Positions 32,112 to 41,001 of a stretch of DNA of 64,000 nucleotides are shown piece by piece. The stretch lies in contig CP067346.1 of assembly GCA_021561035.1 (NCBI GenBank), positions 1,395,001 through 1,459,000 on the forward strand, in the 5' to 3' direction. The notes under the pieces were generated by a model. The model did no database searches, had not been told where the DNA came from, and saw only the letters and a list, made by a program, of their open reading frames with translations. Source of the stretch: Clostridioides sp. ES-S-0054-01 (lineage in GTDB: Bacteria > Bacillota > Clostridia > Peptostreptococcales > Peptostreptococcaceae). Made by a program: the position numbers and the translations under genes. Numbering within the stretch: position 1 is the stretch's first letter; each line of letters starts with the position of its first letter.

Positions 32112-32873
32112 CTAATGAATAAAATATATTCTGCATTTCCCTGTAAGCTCACTTGCAGCGATACCAAGATATTTTTTGCTGGAAGCTGAAAAATGAGAGG
32201 GTGAACTAAATCCTGCATCCATAGCAGCTGAGGTAATATCCCCACTTTTTAACAATAACTCATAAGCCTTGCGAAGTTTTGATAAAGCCAAATAGCTATT
32301 TAGTGATATTCCCATTTGTTCTTTGAAAAGATGAGAAAACCGACTTTTTGACAATTTTACTTTGGTACATATCTCGAGAAAGATTTCATTGTCAATGTGT
32401 GTGGACTTTAGAATATGATTCAACGCCCATTGTATTCTACTGTCCGTAATAGACGAAATGTGACAACTTAAATTTAATATACGGAAAACTTGCTTTGAAA
32501 AATCAATGTAACTTTGGGGCAACCCTTTTGCATGACAAGTGGTGTAAACCTCTTGTATTTGTTCAACTGCGAGGTTATCCATAACGAAAAAAGAGTCCTC
32601 TAGTAATTGACGTTGACTAAGAGTTTTGGCAAGTACGCTTGTATCATCTATTAAGAAAATCAACATTTTGTTTTCTTCACTTGCCACCGTATGTGCTACA
32701 TTGGAATCAATAATAATGCCCTTACATTCTAATGTCTCTCCCTCATCAAACATTACAGACAAGTTCCCAGATTGTGATATAATAATATGTTTTGCAAGAT
32801 GCTGATGAATATTCGGTTGTCTATATTCTGTATCTAAAAATATATGGTCAATCATTACACAAATAGTAGTCAT
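32112..32873 (-). CDS. AraC-family transcriptional regulator
   Basis: A 253-residue protein. The N-terminal cupin-like sensor (about 10-90) has HQHLAKHIIISQSGNLSVMF. The C-terminal AraC double helix-turn-helix (about 150-253) has CTKVKLSKSRFSHLFKEQMG and GDITSAAMDAGFSSPSHFSA, with the second half well conserved. It lies upstream of and on the same strand as the hydrolase, which is its likely target. AGGAG is 9 bases before the ATG. Its composition, like the hydrolase's, is richer in G and C. Confidence 0.87.
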   Translation of the reverse strand: MTTICVMIDHIFLDTEYRQPNIHQHLAKHIIISQSGNLSVMFDEGETLECKGIIIDSNVAHTVASEENKMLIFLIDDTSVLAKTLSQRQLLEDSFFVMDNLAVEQIQEVYTTCHAKGLPQSYIDFSKQVFRILNLSCHISSITDSRIQWALNHILKSTHIDNEIFLEICTKVKLSKSRFSHLFKEQMGISLNSYLALSKLRKAYELLLKSGDITSAAMDAGFSSPSHFSASSKKYLGIAASELTGKCRIYFIH

Positions 32874-33182
32874 AGCTGTCAACTCCTTGCTTATAGCTTA
32901 GCATAGTATACACTTTTTAACAAGAAAGTCTAGTAATTGCAAGGATTTTTTGACGCTGTAAATTATTCCACAATCTTATTAAGAGAATGTAAATGGATGA
33001 TGTCAAAATGGTGCGAAACTTATTTCAAATACGATACAAGGAGGAATGACACGATTTTAGAGGATATACGAAAAGTCTTATTTCAGTCAATAAAAAATAA
33101 AAAACTCCGTTAAGAATTAAAGTACTTATAAATAGTTTTATTTTTACTATAATTCATTCTGGAGTTTTTTTTAATTAAAATA
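32874..33182. other. Intergenic with a small ORF-like relic
   Basis: Holds the AraC gene's leader. At 32993-33046 is a short frame MDDVKMVRNLFQIRYKEE ending before an AAGGAGG-like site, followed by a second short frame. These look like gene fragments at the right edge of the foreign segment, not genes. Confidence 0.4.
33101..33172. terminator. Bidirectional terminator
   Basis: AAAAACTCC / GGAGTTTTT outer stem with inner GAATT / AATTC pairing. It ends the pdaA transcript on the minus strand. Confidence 0.7.
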
Positions 33183-34007
33183 TTATTTTTTATTACTTAG
33201 ATAATCAAGCGTTTTAAGTTTATAACCTTCTTTTTCCCAATGTGTAAGAACTTCATCCAGTATTTCAGTATTTGTTGATGAATTTGGATGTAATAGCACT
33301 ATTGCACCAGGATGTGTTCTTGAATAAATTTTGTTTTTTGCAAATTCATGAGTAGGTTGTTTCTTTTCATACCAATCTACATAAGCAAAACTCCAAAATA
33401 TAGATTTATAACCTAAGTCTTTTGTATATTTCAAAGATTGTTCACTAAACTTACCCATTGGTGGTCTAAAATATTTAGGCATTTCTTTTCCAGTAACATC
33501 TTTATATGCTTTTTCTACACTTGTAATTTCTTCTTTAAATTTTTCAAAGTCTGTAATTCCTGCCATTGATGGATGGCTTTTTGAATGATTACAAACTAAA
33601 TGTCCTTCTTTTTCCATACGTTTTATTAAGTCTGGATTACTTTTTATATAACTTTCAACTACGAAAAACTGTGCTTTAGCATTGTGTTTTTTAAGTGTAT
33701 CTAATAATTTTGGAGTGTTTCCGCTTTCGTATCCAGCATCAAATGACAGATATATAACTTTTTCATTGGGGTTTCCTACATAATAGGAATCATATTTCTT
33801 AAAAAAATCTGCTTCTTTTATAGGAGAGGGTTGTTTACCATCTTCTCTAGGGTTAAAATACCAATCATACTCATGTGTATCGAGTGTTGGGTTAGAAATC
33901 TGAGTTTTTGTCTTATCTAATGATTTAAAGTTTATACTAGCAATTCCAAAAAGTATTAGAGCAAATGTTCCTATCATAATATATTTTTTTAGGTTATCTT
34001 TTTTCAC
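33183..34007 (-). CDS. pdaA: PdaA-type polysaccharide deacetylase (muramic-delta-lactam synthesis)
   Basis: A 274-residue membrane-anchored protein: hydrophobic segment at about 8-26, then a NodB-fold deacetylase. The PdaA-type motif 1 is YLSFDAGYESG (instead of TFDDG in chitin-type enzymes), motif 2 is HSKSHPSM, motif 3 is YFRPPMGKFSE. PdaA removes the N-acetyl group from muramic acid so that spore cortex delta-lactam can form, needed for germination hydrolysis. It acts outside the cell or in the forespore membrane space. By content and order I believe it is the gene called pdaA1 in C. difficile. Monocistronic. Confidence 0.88.
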   Translation of the reverse strand: MKKDNLKKYIMIGTFALILFGIASINFKSLDKTKTQISNPTLDTHEYDWYFNPREDGKQPSPIKEADFFKKYDSYYVGNPNEKVIYLSFDAGYESGNTPKLLDTLKKHNAKAQFFVVESYIKSNPDLIKRMEKEGHLVCNHSKSHPSMAGITDFEKFKEEITSVEKAYKDVTGKEMPKYFRPPMGKFSEQSLKYTKDLGYKSIFWSFAYVDWYEKKQPTHEFAKNKIYSRTHPGAIVLLHPNSSTNTEILDEVLTHWEKEGYKLKTLDYLSNKK

Positions 34008-34230
34008 AATTTCACCTCTTATTTAAAATTTCAAGTGTATTTCTTACAATATAGTTTTAATATTTATAGTTAAAAATATTCATATATACAGATAATAAAT
34101 TGAATAAGTTTATTGTAATATATATAAAATTAATATTAATTGTCTTAAATAAAGTATATATAAATGATAAAATATAAAGAGAAATCATTGTAGATAAGTT
34201 AGACTGATTTAACTTGAAGGGATATTAAAG

Positions 34231-37200
34231 ATGGATAATATAAGAAGTTTATTAAATGATGTTGTTTTTTTAGATATAGAAGTTAGTGGATTAGATTATT
34301 TAAATTCAGAAATTTTAGAAGTTGGTGTTGTTAAGGTTAAAGATTGGAAAATAGAGACCTATCAATCATTAATAAAAAATAAATACAATATACCTATAGA
34401 AGTATTTTCACTATTTAGTAATTTAGAAAAAAATGATTTAGAGACAGCTTATGAGATAGAAAAAGTAGAAGATGAACTTATAAATTTTGTAGAAGATAGT
34501 GTGATTATATGTCATGATTTAAGTTTGAAAAAAAAGTTTTTTGAGTATCATATGCCAAAGTTAAAAAACAGATTTGTCGATTTAATTGAGTTAGCAGTTA
34601 TTTTAGAGCCATATCATAAAGAGTATAGTTTAGAGTATTTAAAAAATAATGTAACCAATTGTAATTCTAAAGTGAAAAATAGAGCTTTATCAGATGCTAT
34701 TGATATCATAAATATTGTAAATTGCCTTCTCGTAAGATTTAGCAGTTACGAAAAAACTACTTTAGAGCCATTGAGTTTTAAAATAAATTCGTATTTTAAT
34801 AAGTTTAATCTTTCAACATGGGAATGGAGTAAATTTTTAGAAGAGGCAAACTATGATTTATCAAACAATATAAATATCAAAAAAGAATATAAGAGATTTA
34901 ATTCAAAAGAAGAAAATAAAAAAGAAAAAGAAACATTAAAAATTTTAAATAAAGAAGAAAAAAATTATGAAGAATTATTAAAGTACAAAGCCATCTGGGA
35001 GAATAAAGAAGGATTTACATATGAGTATAGACCTGGTCAATATGAGCTTACTAAAACAATACGGGAGTTGTTTAGAAATAGTGAATACGAAGAAAAAATT
35101 GCATGTATAGAAGCACCAACTGGTATAGGTAAAAGTGTAGGATATTTATTGCCTGCAATACTAGAAGCTAGAATTAATAAAAAAAGATTGTTAATTTCTA
35201 CTGATACAAAGGAATTGCAGATACAATTAATAAATAAAGATATTCCAAATGTGTTAGATTCTTTGGGTCTAAATGGAAAAGTAAGTTATGGATATATAAA
35301 GGGAAAAAATAACTATATCTGTATAGATAGACTGGAATCATATATAACAGATTATGAATCTCAAAACCCTACTAAAGGAGAAATATTATCTTTAATATTT
35401 TTAGAGAGGTTAGTTGAAGGTGGTAAGTATGGAGATATAGAAGAAATAAATTATTGGGTGTTGGATAATTTCAATGAAATAAGCATTCACTTAAGAAATA
35501 TAAGTTGTGACTCAAATATGTGCAGACCTAAAAAATGTAAAAAGGATTGTTTATATAAAAATAGAATAGAAGAATTGAAAGAAGAACATATAACGGTAGT
35601 AAATCATTCACTATTAGCTAAATGGCCATATAAGGATGAAAAACCTTTAGAAAATATAATAGTAGATGAGGCACATAATTTGACTGAAAAAGGATATGAT
35701 TTTTTTTCAAGTATTATAAATTCAAAGTCCTTAAGGTATCTATTGCAAGAAATTTATCCTTACGAGTTTATTCAAAATAGTAGCTTTATATATAAAAAAT
35801 ATAGTAGAAATATGAGGAAAATAAAGGCTTTTGATAAATTTTATAATGTACTAAAAATTGAAAGAGAAGATAAACAAAAAATTGCTAGAAGTATAAATCT
35901 AATTCTTGAAGAGGTAGATTCAATATTAAACTTTGGTAGTGGTAGTGAATATAATAGTGTAAGTAATTATAATTTAAGATGGGAACTGAATTTGCAAATA
36001 GATGAAATCGTGGGAAAGCTAAATAAGGATGGCGTAGATACTGAAATAAGCTATAGAGCTTATAGTGAAAAGATAAAGTTAAGTTGTGAAAAAATAATAA
36101 GAAATTTAGTTTCAATAATAATAATAATTTATAGGAATATTGATGATGATAGTATAGATAAAGAAGCAGATATATATAAATTTGGAAAGGCAAAGACAAG
36201 AGATTTAGAGGATATAAAGATTATCTTTGAAATCTTTTTAGAGTATGATGAAAAGGATGATTATGCAAGGATAGTTGAAGTTGATAAGAATTATAATGAT
36301 TTTGAATTTCGAGTAGTGCCGTTAAAAATAGCGGATTTGTTTGAAGAAAATATTTTATCTCAATTAGAGAAAGGAATATTTTTATCTGCAACTTTGAGTT
36401 TATCTGAAAGTATGTCTTATTTTAAAAATACATTAGGAATAGACAGAGTTAAGAATGTAGAAAAGATTATAGAACCAATTTTTGATTATAAAAATAGAGT
36501 TTCTGTAGTTGCATTTTCTGATATCTGTGAGTACAGAAACTCTGAATTTCCAAATGAAATGAGTAAAATTATATCTAATATATCACAGATTACAGAAGGA
36601 CATACATTGGCTCTTTTTAATAGTAAAGATAGACAAGAAAAGACTTATGAAATATTGAAAAAATACTTACATAGTTTTAACTTAGAAATTTATGCTGATA
36701 AAAAGGGTATAAGGCATCTTAATGACTTAAATAGAAAGTGTGTAGTACTTGGCTCAAAAGGATGTTTTGAAGGGGTAGATATTCCAGGAGATGGTTTGGT
36801 TTGTGTAACTTTAGACAAGCTTCCAAATCTAAACCCAAAAGACCCTTTGTACTTTACTATAATGAAGAAGTACGATATAGATTACTATACTATAAATTAT
36901 CCTCAAATGACCATAAAGGTAAAGCAAGCCATGGGGAGAATTTTAAGAAGTAAATATGACTATGGATGTTTTGTGGTTTTTGATGTAGGAACTAATATAA
37001 GTGTACTAAAAAGACTAGAGAAAGACTTACATGGTTGTAAAATTTCAAAGATGAATAGCAATGAGTTTTATACTTATATAAAGCAACATTTAAATAAATC
37101 TAGAGGTTTAATACTAAAATCGGTTATATTTGATACTATAAAAGCGTTGAATGTTGATTCTAAAATAGACAACAATGATGTTGATAAGGATATTATAAGA

Positions 37201-37350
37201 AAAGCTATGAATGAAAATATAAGACAAAGAGCTATAAAAGGAGAAGTGTATTATATTGATATTGTAAATAAAGATATGAAAGTAAAGTATTTTGATAGAA
37301 AATATATGATAAATTTAGATATATTTATGAGAGAAGAACATAAAAACTAA
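34231..37350 (+). CDS. dinG: DinG-like Fe-S helicase with degenerate exonuclease domain
   Basis: A 1039-residue two-part protein. Residues about 10-160 resemble a DEDDh exonuclease: motif I FLDIEVSG (Asp15, Glu17) and last Asp155 are kept, but the motif II Asp is Lys100 (HDLSLKKKFF) and the motif III His is Asn150 (KNRALSDA). The helicase (about 260-1039) is XPD/DinG-type: EAPTGIGKS (Walker A), a four-Cys cluster starting in YICIDRL and continuing CDSNMC, KKC, KDC, then VDEAHNL (DEAH box), GSKGCFEGVDIPG and QAMGRILRS. It unwinds DNA 5'-3'. AAGGGAT precedes the ATG. RNase H follows 18 bases on. Confidence 0.9.
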   Translation: MDNIRSLLNDVVFLDIEVSGLDYLNSEILEVGVVKVKDWKIETYQSLIKNKYNIPIEVFSLFSNLEKNDLETAYEIEKVEDELINFVEDSVIICHDLSLKKKFFEYHMPKLKNRFVDLIELAVILEPYHKEYSLEYLKNNVTNCNSKVKNRALSDAIDIINIVNCLLVRFSSYEKTTLEPLSFKINSYFNKFNLSTWEWSKFLEEANYDLSNNINIKKEYKRFNSKEENKKEKETLKILNKEEKNYEELLKYKAIWENKEGFTYEYRPGQYELTKTIRELFRNSEYEEKIACIEAPTGIGKSVGYLLPAILEARINKKRLLISTDTKELQIQLINKDIPNVLDSLGLNGKVSYGYIKGKNNYICIDRLESYITDYESQNPTKGEILSLIFLERLVEGGKYGDIEEINYWVLDNFNEISIHLRNISCDSNMCRPKKCKKDCLYKNRIEELKEEHITVVNHSLLAKWPYKDEKPLENIIVDEAHNLTEKGYDFFSSIINSKSLRYLLQEIYPYEFIQNSSFIYKKYSRNMRKIKAFDKFYNVLKIEREDKQKIARSINLILEEVDSILNFGSGSEYNSVSNYNLRWELNLQIDEIVGKLNKDGVDTEISYRAYSEKIKLSCEKIIRNLVSIIIIIYRNIDDDSIDKEADIYKFGKAKTRDLEDIKIIFEIFLEYDEKDDYARIVEVDKNYNDFEFRVVPLKIADLFEENILSQLEKGIFLSATLSLSESMSYFKNTLGIDRVKNVEKIIEPIFDYKNRVSVVAFSDICEYRNSEFPNEMSKIISNISQITEGHTLALFNSKDRQEKTYEILKKYLHSFNLEIYADKKGIRHLNDLNRKCVVLGSKGCFEGVDIPGDGLVCVTLDKLPNLNPKDPLYFTIMKKYDIDYYTINYPQMTIKVKQAMGRILRSKYDYGCFVVFDVGTNISVLKRLEKDLHGCKISKMNSNEFYTYIKQHLNKSRGLILKSVIFDTIKALNVDSKIDNNDVDKDIIRKAMNENIRQRAIKGEVYYIDIVNKDMKVKYFDRKYMINLDIFMREEHKN

Positions 37351-37367
37351 GAGTGGGAGTGATATAT

Positions 37368-37967
37368 TTGGCAAAACAAAAGTTTTATGCTGTAAAAAAG
37401 GGTAGAAGTATAGGTGTGTATAATACATGGGATGAGTGCAAAAAACAAGTAAATGGATTTTCAGGAGCTAAATATAAAAGTTTTCCTACTTTACAAGAAG
37501 CAAAAGAGTATATTTATGGGCCAGAAAAATTGAGCTTTAAAGAAGATGAGGAGTTTATAGAAGCATATGTAGATGGAAGTTATGAACATTCAATAAAGAT
37601 GTATGGTTCAGGTGTTGTGATTCTAAAAAATAATGAAGTTATAAAAACTTATAGTGAAAAAGGAAAAGAGAAAACTCTAGTAGGGATGAGAAATGTAGCT
37701 GGAGAGATAGAAGCTTCTAAAATTGCAATGAAGTACTGTATTGACAATAATATTCAAAACTTGATTTTATATTTTGACTATGAAGGTATTGAAAAGTGGT
37801 GTACTGGAGTTTGGAAAACAAATAAAGAAGGAACTATATCATATAAAAATTTCTATGACAGCATTAAGAATAAACTGAATGTAAAATTTACAAAGGTTAA
37901 AGCACATTCTGGAAATAAGTATAATGAGGAAGCTGATAAATTAGCTAAAAAAGCTATTGGTGTATAA
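37368..37967 (+). CDS. rnhA: Ribonuclease H with N-terminal viroplasmin domain
   Basis: A 199-residue protein. The N-terminal caulimovirus-type domain (about 2-48) has KFYAVKKGRSIGVYNTWDEC, which binds RNA-DNA hybrids. The RNase H1 domain (about 60-199) has the carboxylates Asp (AYVDGSY), Glu (AGEIEASKIA), Asp (YFDYEG) and Asp (NEEADKLAKKA). It removes RNA from hybrids and R-loops, fitting with the helicase gene 18 bases upstream. The TTG start at 37368 is placed by GGGAGTG; a GTG at 37353 lies too far upstream. Confidence 0.88.
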   Translation: MAKQKFYAVKKGRSIGVYNTWDECKKQVNGFSGAKYKSFPTLQEAKEYIYGPEKLSFKEDEEFIEAYVDGSYEHSIKMYGSGVVILKNNEVIKTYSEKGKEKTLVGMRNVAGEIEASKIAMKYCIDNNIQNLILYFDYEGIEKWCTGVWKTNKEGTISYKNFYDSIKNKLNVKFTKVKAHSGNKYNEEADKLAKKAIGV

Positions 37968-38060
37968 TGAAAAAATATTTATATATAGTGAGATGCTATA
38001 AGAGTATATTTAAACTCTTAATTTATAATTAAATAACTTATAATTAAATAAATTTTGATT

Positions 38061-38166
38061 AAAAAAGCAGATTGTATTATGAGAAAATAAGTATCTAATT
38101 TATAAATAATTAGTAGTATTAATTAGACATCGCTTATTTAATATAATAAAATCTGCATTTTTTATA
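38061..38166. terminator. Bidirectional terminator
   Basis: AAAAAAGCAGATT / AATCTGCATTTTTT outer stem with imperfect inner pairing, between rnhA and cotE, which converge. Confidence 0.75.
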
Positions 38167-38192
38167 TACTTATAAAATTTTCCTACATTCTA

Positions 38193-40322
38193 TTAGAATT
38201 GCCCATAAATCCCCTCAAGTTCTTCTTTTAATACCTCAGGGTCATTTATACCAATAGACATGGTTCTAGCCAATATATTTGCTTGGTCGTAAGTTGATGT
38301 CCATGAGAATACACCACCTAGACAATTTCTAAGAACATATTGAGTTTTTAAGAATATTGATAAAGCATCATCATATGACATTGCAAAATCTCCATCTTTA
38401 ACTAAAAATGGGACTTGAGCAACATTATCAAATCTATATTCATATCCATTTTTATTTATATAATCCCTTCTAAGTTCATCGTAAGTTCTTGTTATAGTAG
38501 CACCTAATCTTCCGTAAAATGGTATACCAAGAAGGATTTTTTCAGAAGGCATTCCAGCATTTTCAAGATTTCTTACCATTGCATCAACACTATATCCTGG
38601 TAAAGATAAGTCAGAATCAAAAAGGTTTGCTTGATGTTTTCTAGCATTTGGTCCTGTTTCACCTGCTGTAAAATCATAACTCATAAGATTAAAATAATCT
38701 ATTATAGGAGCTATTTTATCTATTTCAGCACTTGAATTTATATATCCTCTATCTCCTGTTCCAGCTACACTAAGCCATTTGTCATCCCCTATAACGTCTC
38801 TTATGGCAGTTAGTAGTAGTGTAAAGTTTTCTCTATCTTGAGGTCTTGATTTTATTCCAGATGCACTACTTCCAGGGTATTCCCAGTCTATATCTACTCC
38901 ATTTAAAGCATATTCATTTATCATTTGATTAACCTGTCTTGCAAAATTATATCTAGATGTAGGAGTTAATGCTGCATCAGAGAAGCCTTCAGCCCCCCAA
39001 CCTCCAATAGCTACAATTACTTGTAAGCTAGGTTTTTCAGCTTTAAGAGCAAGTAATTGATTTAAAAATCTAGGATAAGGAATAAACAAATTGCCAGACT
39101 GGTCTATCTCTGCAAAAGCAAAGATAACAGCATCCAATAATTCAGCATCTACATTAGTTGGGTTACCAAGAACGTATTCTGCCACAATTGGATTTATATC
39201 TGGACAGTTTATATTTTCAACTATTGGATTGTATGGATCTGTTATTTGTGGTCTAGCTAGTTTTTTTGAATCTTTTAAAGTCTTCATAGCTATTTTTTTA
39301 GTGTTTTTTTCACTAGTATAATCGTAGTTTTTATAATTGTGTTTGTAGAAATCTTCATAACTACTATCTTCTTTACCGTAGTTAGAATTTATTTTGTCAC
39401 AAGATTTGTCTTTATCATAGTTAGAATCTATTTCATTGCAAGATTTATCTTTAAACTTATCTTGCTTGGAATTGTGAACCTTGTTAGTATTTTTATTATA
39501 TTTTTTGTCATGGTTGTAATTATCTTTAATATCAGCCTTGTGTTCTTGTTTACAGTCAAAATCTTTGTTCATGTAGTCATGATGTTCATGTTCACAATTA
39601 CATTCCTTTTCAATGTTTTTAGTATGTTCTGTTTTCCAACTACTAGTAGTATCAATTTTTTTGTTCAATTCTTCATCATTATAATTATCTGGTACAAAAC
39701 ATAAGTACCAGTCCATACAGGAATATTTCTTATTACAGCTATTAACTCTATTTTTTAATTCTTTATAGTTTTTAGGATATGGTAAAATCACTGGCATTCC
39801 AGGGAACCAGTTTGCAGGAGTAACTATATTATCTCTATCACTAGTTTGAAGTGCATCTACTATTCTAAGTATTTCTGGAATATTTCTTCCTGTAGTTAGT
39901 GGATAATAAAGAATCGTTCTTAAAATTTGATTATTATCTATAATAAATACAGATCGAACAGTTGATGTATCGCTCATTGGTTTTGATATCATGCCATATA
40001 ATTTGGCAATTCTCATATCTCTATCTTCTATAATAGGAAATGGTATTTCTACACCTGTAAGTAAAGACATATTGTACATCCAAGCTAAATGTGAGCTGTT
40101 GCTATCAACACTTAGACCAATTAGTTCCGTATTTCTTTTTTTAAATTCGTCATAATATTTAGCAAAACATAAAAATTCTGTAGTACAAACTGGTGTAAAA
40201 TCACCAGGATGTGAAAATAAAACAATCCAATTACCTTTATAATCAGAGAGTCTAATAGGGCCGTTTGTTGTATTGGCTTTAAAATCAGGAGCCTTTGATC
40301 CTAAACTTGGCAAATTTGGCAT
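38193..40322 (-). CDS. cotE: CotE: spore coat peroxiredoxin-chitinase fusion
   Basis: A 709-residue protein. The N-terminal 1-Cys peroxiredoxin (about 1-200) has peroxidatic Cys46 in PVCTTEF. A low-complexity linker (about 215-360) is rich in Asp, Lys, Asn, Cys and Tyr and holds a tandem 13-residue repeat (DKSCNEIDSNYDK, DKSCDKINSNYGK). The C-terminal GH18 domain (about 370-709) has catalytic GVDIDWEYPG (Asp477, Asp479, Glu481). This fusion is the known C. difficile spore coat protein CotE, linked to mucin binding and gut colonisation. GGGGTGAT precedes the ATG at 40322. Expression is expected from mother-cell sigma factors; I could not place a convincing SigK promoter. Confidence 0.95.
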   Translation of the reverse strand: MPNLPSLGSKAPDFKANTTNGPIRLSDYKGNWIVLFSHPGDFTPVCTTEFLCFAKYYDEFKKRNTELIGLSVDSNSSHLAWMYNMSLLTGVEIPFPIIEDRDMRIAKLYGMISKPMSDTSTVRSVFIIDNNQILRTILYYPLTTGRNIPEILRIVDALQTSDRDNIVTPANWFPGMPVILPYPKNYKELKNRVNSCNKKYSCMDWYLCFVPDNYNDEELNKKIDTTSSWKTEHTKNIEKECNCEHEHHDYMNKDFDCKQEHKADIKDNYNHDKKYNKNTNKVHNSKQDKFKDKSCNEIDSNYDKDKSCDKINSNYGKEDSSYEDFYKHNYKNYDYTSEKNTKKIAMKTLKDSKKLARPQITDPYNPIVENINCPDINPIVAEYVLGNPTNVDAELLDAVIFAFAEIDQSGNLFIPYPRFLNQLLALKAEKPSLQVIVAIGGWGAEGFSDAALTPTSRYNFARQVNQMINEYALNGVDIDWEYPGSSASGIKSRPQDRENFTLLLTAIRDVIGDDKWLSVAGTGDRGYINSSAEIDKIAPIIDYFNLMSYDFTAGETGPNARKHQANLFDSDLSLPGYSVDAMVRNLENAGMPSEKILLGIPFYGRLGATITRTYDELRRDYINKNGYEYRFDNVAQVPFLVKDGDFAMSYDDALSIFLKTQYVLRNCLGGVFSWTSTYDQANILARTMSIGINDPEVLKEELEGIYGQF

Positions 40323-40476
40323 GTAAATCACCCCTCAATAAATTATCATTTATTTTATTCTATTAATTAGTACATATTAGTGTTACTACTTTATTAAAAA
40401 TTAAGTAACCCTTATGTCAAAAAAAGATATTTATTAAAAAGATTTAATATTTTCCTAATATAAATGACAATAGTAA

Positions 40477-40505
40477 TTGCTATTTTTTTACTAATTTGGT
40501 ATAGT
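40477..40505 (+). promoter_or_regulatory. SigA-type promoter of the small membrane protein
   Basis: TTGCTA, 17-base spacer, TATAGT; about 50 bases before the start at 40555. Confidence 0.55.
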
Positions 40506-40554
40506 AATGGATAAGGGTTAGTGTCAATTTTAGTGATTATACGAGGTGAGTGGA

Positions 40555-40836
40555 TTGAAAAAAATTCTAAGAATTTTAATTATCTCCATGATGATATGTT
40601 TTGCAATGACTTTTGCATTAGTATTAATAAATTCAGTTATGGGAGTGCATATAGGATTGGATTATTACTTTTTGATGGGAAGCATACTTACAGTTTGTTT
40701 AACAATTGGAATTGTTTTATGCAATGCTAGAAAAATATTTGATAGCAAAACTATACATAAAACAAGAATGAAAAATGTCAGTGCTGATAAAAAACAAAAG
40801 AGTCATTCTAGGGATATAAAAAGAAAGATATCATAG
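40555..40836 (+). CDS. Hypothetical two-helix membrane protein
   Basis: A 93-residue protein with hydrophobic segments at about 5-25 (ILIISMMICFAMTFALVLI) and 35-58 (DYYFLMGSILTVCLTIGIVL), then a basic tail of 35 residues (KNVSADKKQKSHSRDIKRK). The tail is probably cytoplasmic by the positive-inside rule. No family recognised. The TTG start at 40555 has GAGGTGA 6 bases upstream; the frame extends to a GTG at 40546 within that site. Ends before a terminator, so it is monocistronic. Confidence 0.65.
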   Translation: MKKILRILIISMMICFAMTFALVLINSVMGVHIGLDYYFLMGSILTVCLTIGIVLCNARKIFDSKTIHKTRMKNVSADKKQKSHSRDIKRKIS

Positions 40837-40885
40837 TTTATGTAGAGGAAATATTTATGTATAAAATAATGATTGATAGGTAAAA

Positions 40886-40920
40886 TAAAAACACGATTTA
40901 AGTTGTGTTTTTATTTTTTT
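40886..40920 (+). terminator. Terminator after the small membrane protein
   Basis: AAAAACAC / GTGTTTTT stem with ATTTTTTT tail. Confidence 0.8.
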
Positions 40921-41001
40921 TCAGGAATTATGATATAATAACCAATAAGAAATTTAGTTTACCATAAAATATAAAGATTGCTAAATGGAGAGGGAATTAT
41001 A

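Noticed and set aside
39339-39704. 121-codon open frame opposite the cotE linker
   Set aside because: Antisense shadow of the low-complexity Asp/Lys/Asn linker, giving a Val/Ile/Phe-rich mirror.
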